Shown: piece after piece, positions 17,840 to 28,705 of the stretch | Layout of the letters: the number at the start of each line of letters is the position of its first letter | Numbering within the stretch: position 1 is the first letter of the stretch | DNA from: Desulfurivibrio alkaliphilus AHT 2 | GTDB taxonomy: Bacteria; Desulfobacterota; Desulfobulbia; Desulfobulbales; Desulfurivibrionaceae | Assembly (NCBI RefSeq): GCF_000092205.1 | Contig: NC_014216.1 | Location: 2,175,742 to 2,239,741 of the forward strand | Reading direction: 5' to 3' | DNA length: 64,000 bases | The notes under the pieces: generated by a model | What the model saw: the letters and a program-made list of their open reading frames with translations, nothing else | Database searches by the model: none | What the model was told of the DNA's origin: nothing | Translations under genes and position numbers: made by a program

Positions 17840-17923
17840 GCCCACAGGGAAATTGAAAGCTTGCCGGTCCTGGGGTAAATGGAACGGTTACAACGGATAC
17901 CAACTCAACAAGGAGCGCATGCC

Positions 17924-18841
17924 ATGCTTGACCACCAAGACATCCAAAACCAGCAGTTTCATGTGCGTTTCCGTGGCTTCGACACTGAAGAGGTAGACGA
18001 CTTCCTGGAACAGGTGGCGGCCACGGTACAGAAACTCAGCGAGGAAAACAAGGAGCTGAAGGAACGGCTGGAAGCCGCCGAGCGCCGGGTGGCGGCCTAC
18101 AAGCGCCAGGAAAAATCATCCATGAGCGCCATTCTGTCGGCCCAGAACGTGGCCCAGGAGATGAAGGAAAAGGCCCGGGAAGAGGCCCGCGAGGTGCTGG
18201 CCAAGGCCCGCCAGGAGGCCAAGGAACTGGAGGAAAGCGCCAGCCGGGAAATTTCAGACCTGGAGCGTGAACTGGATCGCCTGCGGGCCATCAAGGATCA
18301 GGTGAAAGATGAGGTGCGGGGGGTGCTCGAATCATACCTGTCCAAACTTGACGCAGAACCCGCCGGCCGGCCGGCCGCTCCATCGCGGGACACCACGGCG
18401 GAGCCCAAGGCGGCCGTTGCCGACAAGCCGGCCCCGGCGGTCGGCCCGGCAGTAGCGGCAGGTGCGGCGGCGGCAGCAACCGGGACCAGTGATCTTTATC
18501 AGCACATCGAACTCACCGACGATATGTTGCCCCCACTGAAAGAGGACGCCCCGGCCGCCGGCGAACCGGAGGTCATCGAAGACCTTTCCACCGAGGATTT
18601 TACCCCCGAGGACCTTACCGGCGACGACCTTCCAACCACCGGCATCTTTGAAACCGGGGCCGGGGAGGAGGTGAGCAGCGACAACGGCACCACCCTGCCC
18701 GACCTTGACGGCGATCTGGTCTTCAGCCTGGAAGACCCGCTGGACGATGAAGAGGAGAGCGGCCAAGAGGCAGGTGACCAGGGCCTGGAACCGATGATCA
18801 GCCTCGAGGATGAACCGGAGCAGTCGCCGCAAAAGCCGTAA
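17924..18841 (+). CDS. DivIVA-domain protein
   Basis: DivIVA proteins bind curved membranes through an N-terminal motif and organise division or polar growth. Start chosen at MLDHQDIQNQQFHVRFRGF (17924), with AAGGAG upstream; an in-frame ATG 45 nt earlier lacks a ribosome-binding site. Residues 1-50 match the DivIVA N-terminus (FDTEEVDDFLEQVAATVQKL). A long coiled coil of about 100 residues rich in Glu/Lys/Ala follows, then an Ala/Pro linker and a very acidic tail (residues about 200-305). The tail is longer than in Bacillus. Neighbours are yggT and mutS. The domain is certain; the cellular role is inferred. Confidence 0.87.
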   Translation: MLDHQDIQNQQFHVRFRGFDTEEVDDFLEQVAATVQKLSEENKELKERLEAAERRVAAYKRQEKSSMSAILSAQNVAQEMKEKAREEAREVLAKARQEAKELEESASREISDLERELDRLRAIKDQVKDEVRGVLESYLSKLDAEPAGRPAAPSRDTTAEPKAAVADKPAPAVGPAVAAGAAAAATGTSDLYQHIELTDDMLPPLKEDAPAAGEPEVIEDLSTEDFTPEDLTGDDLPTTGIFETGAGEEVSSDNGTTLPDLDGDLVFSLEDPLDDEEESGQEAGDQGLEPMISLEDEPEQSPQKP

Positions 18842-18844
18842 GTA

Positions 18845-21499
18845 ATGAAAATCACCCCCATGCTCCAGCAGTATCTGGAGATTAAAAATCAGCACTCCGA
18901 AGCCATCTTGTTTTACCGGATGGGCGACTTCTACGAGATGTTCTTCGACGACGCCGTGGAAGCCGCCAGAATTTTGGGGATCACCCTCACCGCCCGGGGC
19001 AACAAAGGCGACGAGGAGAAGATTCCCATGTGCGGGGTGCCCTACCACTCCGCCTCCTCCTATCTGGCACGCTTGATCAAGGCCGGCAAACGGGTGGCGA
19101 TCTGCGAGCAGATGGAGGACCCCGCCCAGGCCAAGGGCCTGGTCCGGCGCGAGGTGGTACGGGTGGTCAGCCCCGGCCTGGTGCTGGAAGAGCAACTGCT
19201 GGAGGACAAGGAAAACCTTTACCTGGCCGCGATCACCAGGCACGACAAGCTCTTTGGGCTGAGCCTGCTGGATCTTTCCACCGGCGAGTTCGCCGCCGGA
19301 GAATTCGGCACCACAGAAGAGCTGCTGGATGAATTGAACCGGCTGAACCCTTCGGAAATTTTGCTGCCCGCCGCCGATGAGCTTCATGAAGGGCCGGGCG
19401 ACGGCAATCCCGGCGCTGGTTTACTTCTCAGTGCAGAGCTCGCCGCCCGCCTGCCCCACTGCTGCCTCACCTCTCACCCGGCCACGGCCTTTCAACCTCC
19501 ACGGGGCCGTGAACTGCTGCTGGAACATTTTCAAACCACCAGCCTGGCTGGTTTCGGCTGCGAGCATTTTCAGGCCGGGCTGGGCGCCGCCGGGGCCCTG
19601 CTGGCTTACCTGCAGGAGACCCAGAAAAGCGCCTTAAGCCACCTGGAAAAACTGCGGCCCATCGAACAGGAGCATGTTTTGCTGCTGGACGAGGCCACCC
19701 GCCGCAACCTGGAGCTTACCACTTCCATCAGCGACGGTCGCCGGGATGGCTCCCTGCTGGCGGCCCTGGATCTTACCCGCACCCCCATGGGGGCGCGGCA
19801 GTTGAAAAAAAGCCTGCTTTCCCCCTTAAAAGATGTCGAGGCCATCAACCGGCGGTTGGACGCGGTGGAGCAACTGCTGACCGAGCAGGAGCTGGGGCGG
19901 CAACTGGATGAGGCTTTAGCTGCCATCTACGATCTCGAACGGCTCAACAGCCGGGCGGTGCTGGGTCGGGCCAATGCCCGGGATCTTAGCGCCCTGGGCG
20001 TTTCTTTAGGCCGCTTGCCCCTGATCCGGCAACTGCTGGCCTCACAGCCAGGGCTTTTGGGGCAGCTGGGGCAACAGATCGATGAACTGGCCGACTTGCA
20101 CCAGTTGCTCACCTCCGCCATCCGCGATGACGCCCCGGTGGGGTTGCGGGAGGGCAACCTGATCCGCCCGGGCTTTAACGCCGAGCTTGATGAGCTGGTT
20201 GCCATGCAACGGGACGGCAAGCAGCTCATCGCCGGACTGGAGGCCCGGGAGCGGGAACGCACCGGTATTGCCAACCTTAAGGTGGGTTACAACAAGGTTT
20301 TCGGTTACTACCTGGAAGTCAGCCGAGGCAAGCTGGCGGAAGTGCCGGAAGACTTCATCCGCAAGCAGACGCTGGTCAACGCCGAGCGCTTCATTACCCC
20401 GGAGCTCAAGGAGTTTGAAAGCAAGGTCAGCGGCGCCGAGGAAAAGCGCCTTGAGCTTGAATACCGCCTGTTTTGCCAAATCCGCGAGCAGGTGGCGGCG
20501 GCGGGGTCGCGCATTATGCAAAGCGCCGGCTGCCTGGCGATGATCGACCTGCTGGCCGCTCTGGCCCGGGGCGCGGCGCGCTTCAATTACGTTCGCCCGG
20601 TGGTTAACGCCGGCGAGGAAATCAGGATCGTTGAAGGGCGCCATCCGGTGATTGAGCGGAACTTGCCACCGGGTCGCTTTGTCCCCAATGATGTCCACCT
20701 GGACCAGGACAGCAAAGAGGTGATGATCATCACCGGGCCCAACATGGCGGGCAAATCCACGGTGCTGCGCCAGACCGCCCTGATCGTGCTGATGGCCCAG
20801 ATGGGCGGCTTCGTGCCGGCCGCCGAGGCCGGCATCGGGGTGGTGGACAGGATCTTCACCCGGGTGGGAGCTATGGATGATTTGCGCCGGGGGCAATCCA
20901 CCTTCATGGTGGAGATGAACGAGACCGCCAACATCCTAAACAACGCCACCCCGCAAAGCCTGGTAATTTTAGATGAAATCGGCCGGGGCACCTCCACCTT
21001 CGACGGCCTGGCCATCGCCTGGGCGGTGGCCGAGGCCCTGGTGCAGAAGGGCGGCAAGGGGGTCAAGACCATGTTTGCCACCCATTACCACGAGCTGACC
21101 GAACTGGCGGCCACCGAACCGCGGATTCACAACTTCCATATCGCGGTGCGGGAATGGAACGACACCATTGTCTTTCTCCATAAGCTGCTGCCCGGCGGGG
21201 TCAGCCGCAGCTACGGCATCCAGGTGGCGGCGCTGGCCGGGGTGCCGGCAACAGTGGTTGCCAGAGCCAAGGAGTTGTTGCATAATATCGAGCAGGGTGA
21301 GTTCACCCGCCAGGGCCAACCCCGGATCGCCGTCGGGGCCCAAAAAACCGCCGCTCCCGGTGAGACCGGCAAACCCAGCCAGTTGCGGCTGTTTGCCGAA
21401 GACGACCCGCTGCGCCGCCGGCTTGAGGAGATCAACCCGGACAACCTGGCGCCGCTGGAGGCCTTGAAACTTCTTTACGAGTTGAAGCAGATGCCATGA
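18845..21499 (+). CDS. mutS: DNA mismatch repair protein MutS
   Basis: MutS recognises mismatches and small loops and starts methyl-independent or MutL-nick-directed repair. The 884-residue protein begins MKITPMLQQYLEIKNQHSEA and has the mismatch-wedge motif FYRMGDFYEMFFDDA near residue 26, connector and lever domains, and the ATPase with Walker A TGPNMAGKSTVLRQ (about residue 630), DLRRGQSTFMVEM and Walker B LVILDEIGRGTSTFDG, plus FATHYHEL. The C-terminal region ends with a dimerisation-type helix. It starts 3 nt after the divIVA stop and overlaps the amidase gene by four bases. Confidence 0.98.
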   Translation: MKITPMLQQYLEIKNQHSEAILFYRMGDFYEMFFDDAVEAARILGITLTARGNKGDEEKIPMCGVPYHSASSYLARLIKAGKRVAICEQMEDPAQAKGLVRREVVRVVSPGLVLEEQLLEDKENLYLAAITRHDKLFGLSLLDLSTGEFAAGEFGTTEELLDELNRLNPSEILLPAADELHEGPGDGNPGAGLLLSAELAARLPHCCLTSHPATAFQPPRGRELLLEHFQTTSLAGFGCEHFQAGLGAAGALLAYLQETQKSALSHLEKLRPIEQEHVLLLDEATRRNLELTTSISDGRRDGSLLAALDLTRTPMGARQLKKSLLSPLKDVEAINRRLDAVEQLLTEQELGRQLDEALAAIYDLERLNSRAVLGRANARDLSALGVSLGRLPLIRQLLASQPGLLGQLGQQIDELADLHQLLTSAIRDDAPVGLREGNLIRPGFNAELDELVAMQRDGKQLIAGLEARERERTGIANLKVGYNKVFGYYLEVSRGKLAEVPEDFIRKQTLVNAERFITPELKEFESKVSGAEEKRLELEYRLFCQIREQVAAAGSRIMQSAGCLAMIDLLAALARGAARFNYVRPVVNAGEEIRIVEGRHPVIERNLPPGRFVPNDVHLDQDSKEVMIITGPNMAGKSTVLRQTALIVLMAQMGGFVPAAEAGIGVVDRIFTRVGAMDDLRRGQSTFMVEMNETANILNNATPQSLVILDEIGRGTSTFDGLAIAWAVAEALVQKGGKGVKTMFATHYHELTELAATEPRIHNFHIAVREWNDTIVFLHKLLPGGVSRSYGIQVAALAGVPATVVARAKELLHNIEQGEFTRQGQPRIAVGAQKTAAPGETGKPSQLRLFAEDDPLRRRLEEINPDNLAPLEALKLLYELKQMP

Positions 21500-23241
21500 A
21501 ACGCTATTTCCCCCTTTTGTTCTGCTGGCTGCTGCTCCTGCCGGCCGTCGCTTTCGCGGCGGCCGGGAGCGACCCGGAAGAACAGTTTCAACGCCTGCAC
21601 GGTTATTACCAGCGGCTGCTCAACACCGATGAGGGTGAGAAGCGGGAAAACTGGCAGCGGGCCGCCAGGGCCTTGCAGGAGTTACACCGGCAGCAGGCCA
21701 GGCAGGAAGTGGGCGCCAAAAGCCTTTACCTGCTGGGCAACCTCTACCACCAGCTTTACCGCCGCAGCGGCATCCCTTTGGACCTGGCCGAGGCCATCAC
21801 CAGCCTCCAGGAGGTGCAGGGGCTCTATCCCAACCACCCCCTGGCCGATGACGCCCTGTTCTATGTCGCCCATATTTTCCTCTATGAACAGCAGGACTGG
21901 CAGCGGGCCGAGCAGGTGCTGAAGCGCCTGCTGGATTTGTATCCGGCCGGGGATGTGGCCCCGGGCGCCCGGGAGATGCTGGCGACCATCGGTGGCGGCC
22001 GGGCGGGTTCCACCGGCAGCGAAAGACCGGTACTTCAAGCCGACGGCAGGTATAAACGGCCGGTGGCCCCGGCCCAACCGCCGGAAACCCGCCGGTCCGC
22101 CAGCACTGATCAAAAGGCGGAGCGTAGAATAGCGGTACTGCCGGTGCGGCACTGGTCCAGCGAACGCTACACCAGGGTGGTCGTCGAAACCGAAGCGCCG
22201 CTGAACTTTCGCAGTCATCTGCAAGAAAACGGGGATGGCCCCCAACGGCTTTACCTTGACTTGGATGGCGCGCGCCTCAGCCCCCGGATCGACAGCCCGG
22301 TCAAGCAGGTGGCCGACGGCCTGCTGCAACGGATTCACCATCTCCAGACCGCAGCCGGCGGGGTCCGCCTGATCCTGGATACCCAGACCAGGCTTGATGA
22401 CTACAAGATCTTCAGCCTGGACAACCCCCATCGGGTGGTGATCGACCTGATCGGCCAACCCGCCCCCACGCCGCCGCCGCTGCCGACCCCGCCACCGGTA
22501 ATGGCTCGCCCGGCCACCGGCGAGAGCCTTTCCCTGGCCCAGCAATTGGGCATGGGGGTGCGGCGCATTGTCATTGACCCCGGCCACGGCGGCAAGGACC
22601 CCGGCGCCATCAGCCCTTCGGGAATCAAAGAAAAGGATGTGACCCTGCGAATCTCCCGCCTGCTGGCGGCCCAACTGCGCCGCCAGGGCAACGAGGTGAT
22701 CCTGACCCGCGATCGGGATATTTTTCTGCCCCTGGAAGAGCGCACCGCCATTGCCAACAGCCACGAGGCCGATCTTTTTATCTCGGTGCATGCCAACGCG
22801 GCGGCCAATCGCCAGGCGCGGGGAGTGGAGACCTATATTTTGGATGTGGTAGCCAGCGACGACCAGGCCATGCGGGTGGCGGCCCGGGAAAACGCCTCTT
22901 CGGCCCGCAGTTTCAGCGAATTGCAGGGAATTGTCCAGGAGTTGCTCAACCACGCCAAGCTGCAGGAGTCGCAGCAATTGGCGGAATTTGTCCACCAAAC
23001 CACCTTAACCAGCCTGCGCGGCGCTTTTGGCGGACAAATCGAGGACCGGGGAGTACGCCGGGCCCCCTTCGTGGTGCTGATCGGGGCCCAGATGCCGGCC
23101 CTGCTGGTGGAGGTGGGTTTTTTGAGCAACCCCGAGGAGGAACGCCTGCTGGCCGACGAACGTTATCTCAACCGGCTGGTGCAGGGCATTGCCGAGGGCA
23201 TCAATCACTACGCCAACAACCTGAGTCTCGCCGAACGCTAA
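21496..23241 (+). CDS. N-acetylmuramoyl-L-alanine amidase with AMIN domain (AmiC-like)
   Basis: Cleaves the amide bond between MurNAc and the stem peptide during cell separation. Signal peptide at residues 1-22 (KRYFPLLFCWLLLLPAVAFAAA). Residues about 30-165 form tetratricopeptide-like helices with SLYLLGNLYHQLY and DDALFYVAHIFLYEQQDWQRAEQVL, resembling YbgF-type repeats. An AMIN domain (about 215-320; YTRVVVETEAPLNF) follows, then a proline-rich linker. The amidase_3 domain has DPGHGGKDPG (about 360; Zn His), SVHANAA (about 430; Zn His) and LLVEVGFLSN with the catalytic Glu near 538. The N-terminal helical repeat module is an addition not found in E. coli AmiC. Overlaps mutS by four bases. 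Confidence 0.92.
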   Translation: MKRYFPLLFCWLLLLPAVAFAAAGSDPEEQFQRLHGYYQRLLNTDEGEKRENWQRAARALQELHRQQARQEVGAKSLYLLGNLYHQLYRRSGIPLDLAEAITSLQEVQGLYPNHPLADDALFYVAHIFLYEQQDWQRAEQVLKRLLDLYPAGDVAPGAREMLATIGGGRAGSTGSERPVLQADGRYKRPVAPAQPPETRRSASTDQKAERRIAVLPVRHWSSERYTRVVVETEAPLNFRSHLQENGDGPQRLYLDLDGARLSPRIDSPVKQVADGLLQRIHHLQTAAGGVRLILDTQTRLDDYKIFSLDNPHRVVIDLIGQPAPTPPPLPTPPPVMARPATGESLSLAQQLGMGVRRIVIDPGHGGKDPGAISPSGIKEKDVTLRISRLLAAQLRRQGNEVILTRDRDIFLPLEERTAIANSHEADLFISVHANAAANRQARGVETYILDVVASDDQAMRVAARENASSARSFSELQGIVQELLNHAKLQESQQLAEFVHQTTLTSLRGAFGGQIEDRGVRRAPFVVLIGAQMPALLVEVGFLSNPEEERLLADERYLNRLVQGIAEGINHYANNLSLAER

Positions 23242-23291
23242 ACACGCGTAAGCGATCGCTAGGCGAAGAGCAAGCCGGTCGGCTACTGGAC

Positions 23292-23423
23292 GGGGGCCGC
23301 GGCAACCGGTAGCGGCGGGTTCGCTGGCGGCCGGGCGCATGGACGCGCAGGAGGCCGCCAGCGCCTCGGAGGCGGGCATGGATGCCCGCCGAGAATGAGC
23401 CGCTACCGGTTGTCGCGGCCCCC
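23292..23423. repeat. long cloverleaf palindrome, second family, copy 1
   Basis: A 132-nt palindrome lying between the convergent amidase and gltD-like genes. The outer arms are GGGGGCCGCG-g-CAACCGG followed by TAGCGGC, and their complement. They pair over 25 positions with a single mismatch at position 11 (A-C when read in the orientation of copy 2). Inside are two hairpins: CGCTGGCGGCC/GGCCGCCAGCG (11 bp, perfect) and GGCGGGCAT-gg-ATGCCCGCC (9 bp, perfect). It has no T-run. The rest of the 220-nt spacer contains GTAAGCGATCGC at about 23251-23262, possibly a solo GTAA arm. Confidence 0.88.
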
Positions 23424-23464
23424 ACCCCGATGCCAAAACCGCAATCGCCCTGCGGTCAACAAGC

Positions 23465-24862
23465 TCACTCGGCGCTGCGGCCTTCTTTGAGGTCTTTGCC
23501 CTGGAGCAGGCGGTGGATGGATTCGGCTGCCTCCTTGGCCTGGAAGACCGCCTTGGCCACCGTCTGGGGGCCGAGGACCGCGTCGCCGGCGGCGAATACC
23601 CAGGGAACCGTGGTCTGCAGGGTGAGTTCATCCACCTCGAAGGTGCCCCAGCGGCTCAAAGCCAGGTCCAGCCCGCTGCCGGCTGTTACATCCACATCCT
23701 GGCTGATGGCCGGGATCACCGCATCGGCCTCGATGGTGAAGTTGCTTCCCTCCACCGGCTCGGGGCGGCAACGGCCGGAAGCATCACAGGCACCCAGTTG
23801 CATGCGGATGCACTCAATGCTTTTTAAGCGGCCATTTTCGCCATGCACCTTGATGGGCGCGGCCAGGGTTTCAATGCTCACCCCCTCTTCCTCCAGGTGA
23901 TGGATTTCGGCCTTGGAGGCCGGCATCTCTTCCCGCCCCCGGCGGTAGAGAATGAAGACGTTTTTGGAACCGGTCCGCAGGGCAGTACGGGCGCAGTCGA
24001 TGGCCACGTTGCCGCCGCCCACCACCACCACGTTTTCACCCAGGTTAAGCTTCTCGCCCAGGTTAACCCGGCGCAGGTAATCCACCCCGTGGACCACCCC
24101 TTCCACCTCCTCTCCATCCACCCCCAGCTTGCGGCTGACATGGGCCCCGGGGCCGAGGAAAACCGCCTCAAAGCCTTCATTTTTCAGATCGCTTAGGCTC
24201 TTGTCCTTACCGATGGTCACCCCGGAGATTACCTCCACCCCGCAATTGCGCAAAGCTTCAAACTCGGCGGCGATGACCGCGCGGGGCAGACGGTAGGGAG
24301 GAATACCCACCGTGAGCATACCACCGTTCAGCGGCAGGCTTTCAAAGATGGTACAGCTGTACCCTTCTTTGGCCAGGTAGTGGGCCACCGACATCCCGGC
24401 CGGGCCGGAGCCGACGATGGCCACTTTTTTGCCGTTGGGCAACGAGCAGGGCTGCAGGATGTTCTTGCCGTGGCTGACCATCCAGTCCACGATATAGCGC
24501 TCCAGCATGCCGATGGCCACCGGGTCACCCTTTTTCCCCAGCAGGCAGTGGCCCTCACACTGAAACTCGTGGGGACAGACCCTGGAGCAGACTGCGGGCA
24601 GGGTATTGGTCTGTCGATCCAGCCAGTAGGCCTCTTCGATTTTTCCCTCGCGGATCAACCGGATAAAACCGGGAATATCGTTGTGGATGGGACAACCTTG
24701 CCGGCATTTGGGCTTTTTGCACTGCAGGCAGCGCTCGGCCTCGCGGCGAGCCGTTTCATCATCAAAGCCGAAAACCACTTCATCAAAATTGCTGATCCGC
24801 TCGGACACCGGCAGCTCCCTGGGCTGCTGGCGCGGAATTGCCATGCGCTGTTTTGCATCCAT
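23465..24862 (-). CDS. GltD/NfnB-like NAD(P)H-dependent FAD oxidoreductase
   Basis: This resembles the small subunit of glutamate synthase and the related NfnB and dihydropyrimidine dehydrogenase N-terminal modules: FeS-linked flavoproteins exchanging electrons with NAD(P)H. Start at MDAKQRMAIPRQQPREL (24862) with GGAGGG upstream; 20 further open codons are unsupported. The N-terminal Cys-rich module has CLQCKKPKCRQGCPIHNDIP and CSRVCPHEFQCEGHC (two [4Fe-4S] clusters expected). FAD site AIVGSGPAGMSVAHYLAKEG, NAD(P) site VVVGGGNVAIDCARTALR, and a C-terminal AAGDAVLGPQTVAKA. No glutamate synthase large subunit or NfnA lies beside it, so the partner cannot be told from here. It converges with the amidase gene. 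Confidence 0.85.
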   Translation of the reverse strand: MDAKQRMAIPRQQPRELPVSERISNFDEVVFGFDDETARREAERCLQCKKPKCRQGCPIHNDIPGFIRLIREGKIEEAYWLDRQTNTLPAVCSRVCPHEFQCEGHCLLGKKGDPVAIGMLERYIVDWMVSHGKNILQPCSLPNGKKVAIVGSGPAGMSVAHYLAKEGYSCTIFESLPLNGGMLTVGIPPYRLPRAVIAAEFEALRNCGVEVISGVTIGKDKSLSDLKNEGFEAVFLGPGAHVSRKLGVDGEEVEGVVHGVDYLRRVNLGEKLNLGENVVVVGGGNVAIDCARTALRTGSKNVFILYRRGREEMPASKAEIHHLEEEGVSIETLAAPIKVHGENGRLKSIECIRMQLGACDASGRCRPEPVEGSNFTIEADAVIPAISQDVDVTAGSGLDLALSRWGTFEVDELTLQTTVPWVFAAGDAVLGPQTVAKAVFQAKEAAESIHRLLQGKDLKEGRSAE

Positions 24863-25008
24863 TTTACTGATTCCCTCCAAAATTAAGTTACGCCAACGCG
24901 TACTATTAAAATTACTTGACAAACCAGCCCGGCCCGACCAATCTTAGGCGCTGATGCCACACCGGAAAGCCAAACGAACCGCATATTCTCCGATGGAGTT
25001 TTTTAATT

Positions 25009-25488
25009 ATGAAAGCCGAGTTGATCAACCCTTTTCTTAAGGCCACCAAGAATGTCATCGAGACCATGGCCCAAACCAAGGTCAAAGCCGGCACCCCGCA
25101 CATCAAAGAGAATCGCAGTGCTTACGGCGAGGTCACCGGGATAATCGGCATGAGCTCGGAAACCATCAGCGGTTCGATGATTGTCAGTTTTACCGACCAA
25201 GCCATCCTCAAGATCGTTGCCAATATGTTGATGGAGCCACCCAAGAGCAAAATCGACGACGAGGTGGTGGACGCAGTGGGCGAAATTACCAACATGATCT
25301 GCGGTGGGGCCAAGGCGGAACTGGCCAAGATCAACCACAAGTTCGACCTGGCCACCCCCACCATGGTGGTGGGCAAAGGGGTTGAAATCTCCCACTACTC
25401 CAGTGACCCCACGGTGGTAATACCCTTTGAAACCGACAACGGCAGTTTCGTGGTCGAGGCCAACCTCAGCACCAAAACCCAGACCTGA
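25009..25488 (+). CDS. cheX: CheX-like chemotaxis phosphatase
   Basis: CheX dephosphorylates CheY-P and so resets chemotactic or gliding responses. The 159-residue protein has the CheC/CheX fold signature IDDEVVDAVGEITNMICGGAKAEL (about residues 82-105), in which the conserved Glu and Asn are the catalytic pair in characterised CheX proteins. The C-terminal half PTMVVGKGVEISHYSSDPTVVIPFETDNG is also typical. It is monocistronic, diverging from the gltD-like gene and converging on the atp operon. A TTGACA at 24916-24921 could be a -35 element, but no good -10 follows. No other chemotaxis genes are in the window. Confidence 0.9.
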   Translation: MKAELINPFLKATKNVIETMAQTKVKAGTPHIKENRSAYGEVTGIIGMSSETISGSMIVSFTDQAILKIVANMLMEPPKSKIDDEVVDAVGEITNMICGGAKAELAKINHKFDLATPTMVVGKGVEISHYSSDPTVVIPFETDNGSFVVEANLSTKTQT

Positions 25489-25578
25489 AATCCCCCGTTC
25501 CAGGGTTGCCTTAGCTTGACCTTGTCCGCGCCCAACCTGCTGCGCTATCCCCTCACTTACGCGAGATAAAAAGGCCAC

Positions 25579-25611
25579 AAAAAAGCCGCCCCGGCAACTG
25601 ACCCGGACGGC
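25579..25611 (-). terminator. rho-independent terminator of the atp operon
   Basis: On the minus strand, GCCGTCCGGG (25611-25602) pairs with CCGGGGCGGC (25594-25585) with one G-T wobble, followed by six T residues. It lies 26 nt beyond the atpC stop codon. Read from the plus strand it offers only a CTTTGGG tail, so it would be a weak terminator for cheX. Confidence 0.88.
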
Positions 25612-25637
25612 TTTGGGAACTAGATTTATGCTGTGGC

Positions 25638-26054
25638 TCAGACCTGCTGGCCAGCAGCCTTAAGCCTGGCCAGGGCCCTCTGGAGGGCGGCCTCGGCCCG
25701 GGCGCGGTCGATTTTCTCCTGTTGGGCGATGGCCTCGGCCAACCGTTTTTCGGCCCGCTCCTTGGCCCGCAGGGCCCGTTCGGTATCGATCTCCGCCCCC
25801 CGCTCGGCACTTTCCACCAGGAAAGTCACCTTGTTGTTGGAGACTTCGCAAAAACCGCCGCTGACCATGAGCGTGGCGTCCTGGCCGTCTTTTTTATAGA
25901 CCAAGGTGCCGATCTTGATGGTGCTGAGCAGCGGGGCATGATTGGCCAGCACCCCGAAAACCCCGGCATAACCGGGAGCGGTGACCATGTCCACCTGCTC
26001 ACTGATTACCGCGCCCTTGGGGGTCACCACTTCCAGCTGGATTTGTGTTGCCAT
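25638..26054 (-). CDS. atpC: ATP synthase F1 subunit epsilon
   Basis: Epsilon forms part of the central stalk and regulates ATP hydrolysis. The 138-residue product starts [18 protein letters not shown] and has the N-terminal beta-sandwich ([24 protein letters not shown]) and the C-terminal two-helix region ([25 protein letters not shown]). It is the last gene of the operon, 92 nt after atpD and followed by a strong terminator. Confidence 0.96.
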   Translation of the reverse strand: MATQIQLEVVTPKGAVISEQVDMVTAPGYAGVFGVLANHAPLLSTIKIGTLVYKKDGQDATLMVSGGFCEVSNNKVTFLVESAERGAEIDTERALRAKERAEKRLAEAIAQQEKIDRARAEAALQRALARLKAAGQQV

Positions 26055-26146
26055 TTACTCTTCCTCGCCTGCTGAGCTCGCTAATTTAAGTGGCCGTCGT
26101 TATCCGACTTGTTCCGGCGTTGATCCCGCCTGAGCTGCAACTGTGC

Positions 26147-27607
<1,461 letters not shown>

Positions 27608-27671
27608 TTAACGTGTCAATATTCACAATTTTCATGCTATCTTTTTCCACTGCACACCGGCGAGCCCGGCG

Positions 27672-27778
27672 GTAAACTCGCAGCAGTGCCGCAGCTTGCG
27701 GCAAGCGGACCGGCGCCGCGTACATCAGTACGCAAGCCGGGCCGATCGCCGCAAGATGCGGTGCTGCTGTGAGTTTAC
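27672..27778. repeat. GTAA cloverleaf element, copy D (atpG-atpD)
   Basis: A 107-nt copy in the opposite orientation to A and B. Read on the minus strand, arms GTAAACTCACAGCAG and CTGCTGCGAGTTTAC pair with one A-C mismatch at position 9. The core is CCGCATCTTGCGGCGATCGG, then CCCGGCTTGCGTAC-tgat-GTACG, then GCCGCA-agc-TGCGGC. The core is clearly homologous to A and B while the arms share only GTAA with them. On the minus strand the element begins directly after the atpG stop codon (TAG-GTAA). Confidence 0.88.
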
Positions 27779-28657
27779 CTAGCCCTTAAGGGCTTCGGCG
27801 CCACCTACAATATCCATCAGTTCGCCGGTAATCCCGGCCTGGCGGGTTTTATTGTACACCAGGGTCAGGTTGTCGATCATGTCTTTGCAGGCCCTGGTGG
27901 CGTTATCCATGGCGGTCATCCGGGCGGCATGTTCGCTGGCGCTGACCTCGAGCATGGCGTGATAGACCATGACGTTGAGGTACATGGGCAGCAGCACCTC
28001 CATGATCTCTTCCTGGCTGGGCTCGTAGATGTATACCGCCTGGCTGCCTCCACCGGCGCCCTCTTCGCTGCTGCTTTCCATCGGTTTTACCGGCAGTAGT
28101 TCAAACTGTTCCGGCTTCTGCACCGCCACACTGTGAAAGCGGCCATAAATCACCCTTACCTCATCGGCCTCGCCGCTCAGAAAATTGCCGGCGGCGTCCT
28201 GGGCGATGGTCCGGGCGTTGAACATCTGGAACGTGCCCATGATATCCGCGTAGCTCTGGCGCACCTTACCGGTGCGCCGGAAGTGGTTGCGGGCCTTTTT
28301 ACCCACGCAGACCAGGCTGACCTTCTTGCCTTCGCCTTCCAGGGCGGCCATGGTTTTTTCCGCCATGCGCAGGATATTGCTGTTAAAGCTGCCACACAAG
28401 CCGCGATCGGAGGTGATCACCACCAGCTCCACGGTCCGCACCTCACGCGCTTCCATGAGGGGGAAGTTGGCGCCGCCGGTGCCGGCGGAAAGGTTGCGCA
28501 TGGCGGCATTGAACTGCTCGGCGTATGGGCGGAAGTCTTCCATCCGGGACTGGGCGCCGCGGAGCTTGGCCGCCGCCACCATGTTCATGGCCCGGGTAAT
28601 CTGAGAGGTCTTTTTCACCCCTCCGATCTTGTTCTTTACGTCTTTCAGGCTAGGCAT
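27779..28657 (-). CDS. atpG: ATP synthase F1 subunit gamma
   Basis: Gamma is the rotating central shaft of F1. The 292-residue protein begins MPSLKDVKNKIGGVKKTSQITRAM and ends with a helix containing EHAARMTAMDNATRACKDMIDNLTLVYNKTRQAGIT, the two conserved coiled-coil termini. The middle has VITSDRGLCGSFNSNI. A Glu/Gly/Ser-rich insertion (MESSSEEGAGGGSQ, about residues 194-207) interrupts the globular domain. It lies 48 nt after atpA, and the palindromic element D starts at its stop codon. Confidence 0.97.
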   Translation of the reverse strand: MPSLKDVKNKIGGVKKTSQITRAMNMVAAAKLRGAQSRMEDFRPYAEQFNAAMRNLSAGTGGANFPLMEAREVRTVELVVITSDRGLCGSFNSNILRMAEKTMAALEGEGKKVSLVCVGKKARNHFRRTGKVRQSYADIMGTFQMFNARTIAQDAAGNFLSGEADEVRVIYGRFHSVAVQKPEQFELLPVKPMESSSEEGAGGGSQAVYIYEPSQEEIMEVLLPMYLNVMVYHAMLEVSASEHAARMTAMDNATRACKDMIDNLTLVYNKTRQAGITGELMDIVGGAEALKG

Positions 28658-28705
28658 AAAAGCCCCTCCTTGAACGGCTCTAGGTTATCGGCCGGTTGGT
28701 TGCGC

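Noticed and set aside
24916-24944. TTGACA at 24916 as a cheX promoter.
   Set aside because: The hexamer is good, but no acceptable -10 is found at 16-18 bp; kept only as a remark.
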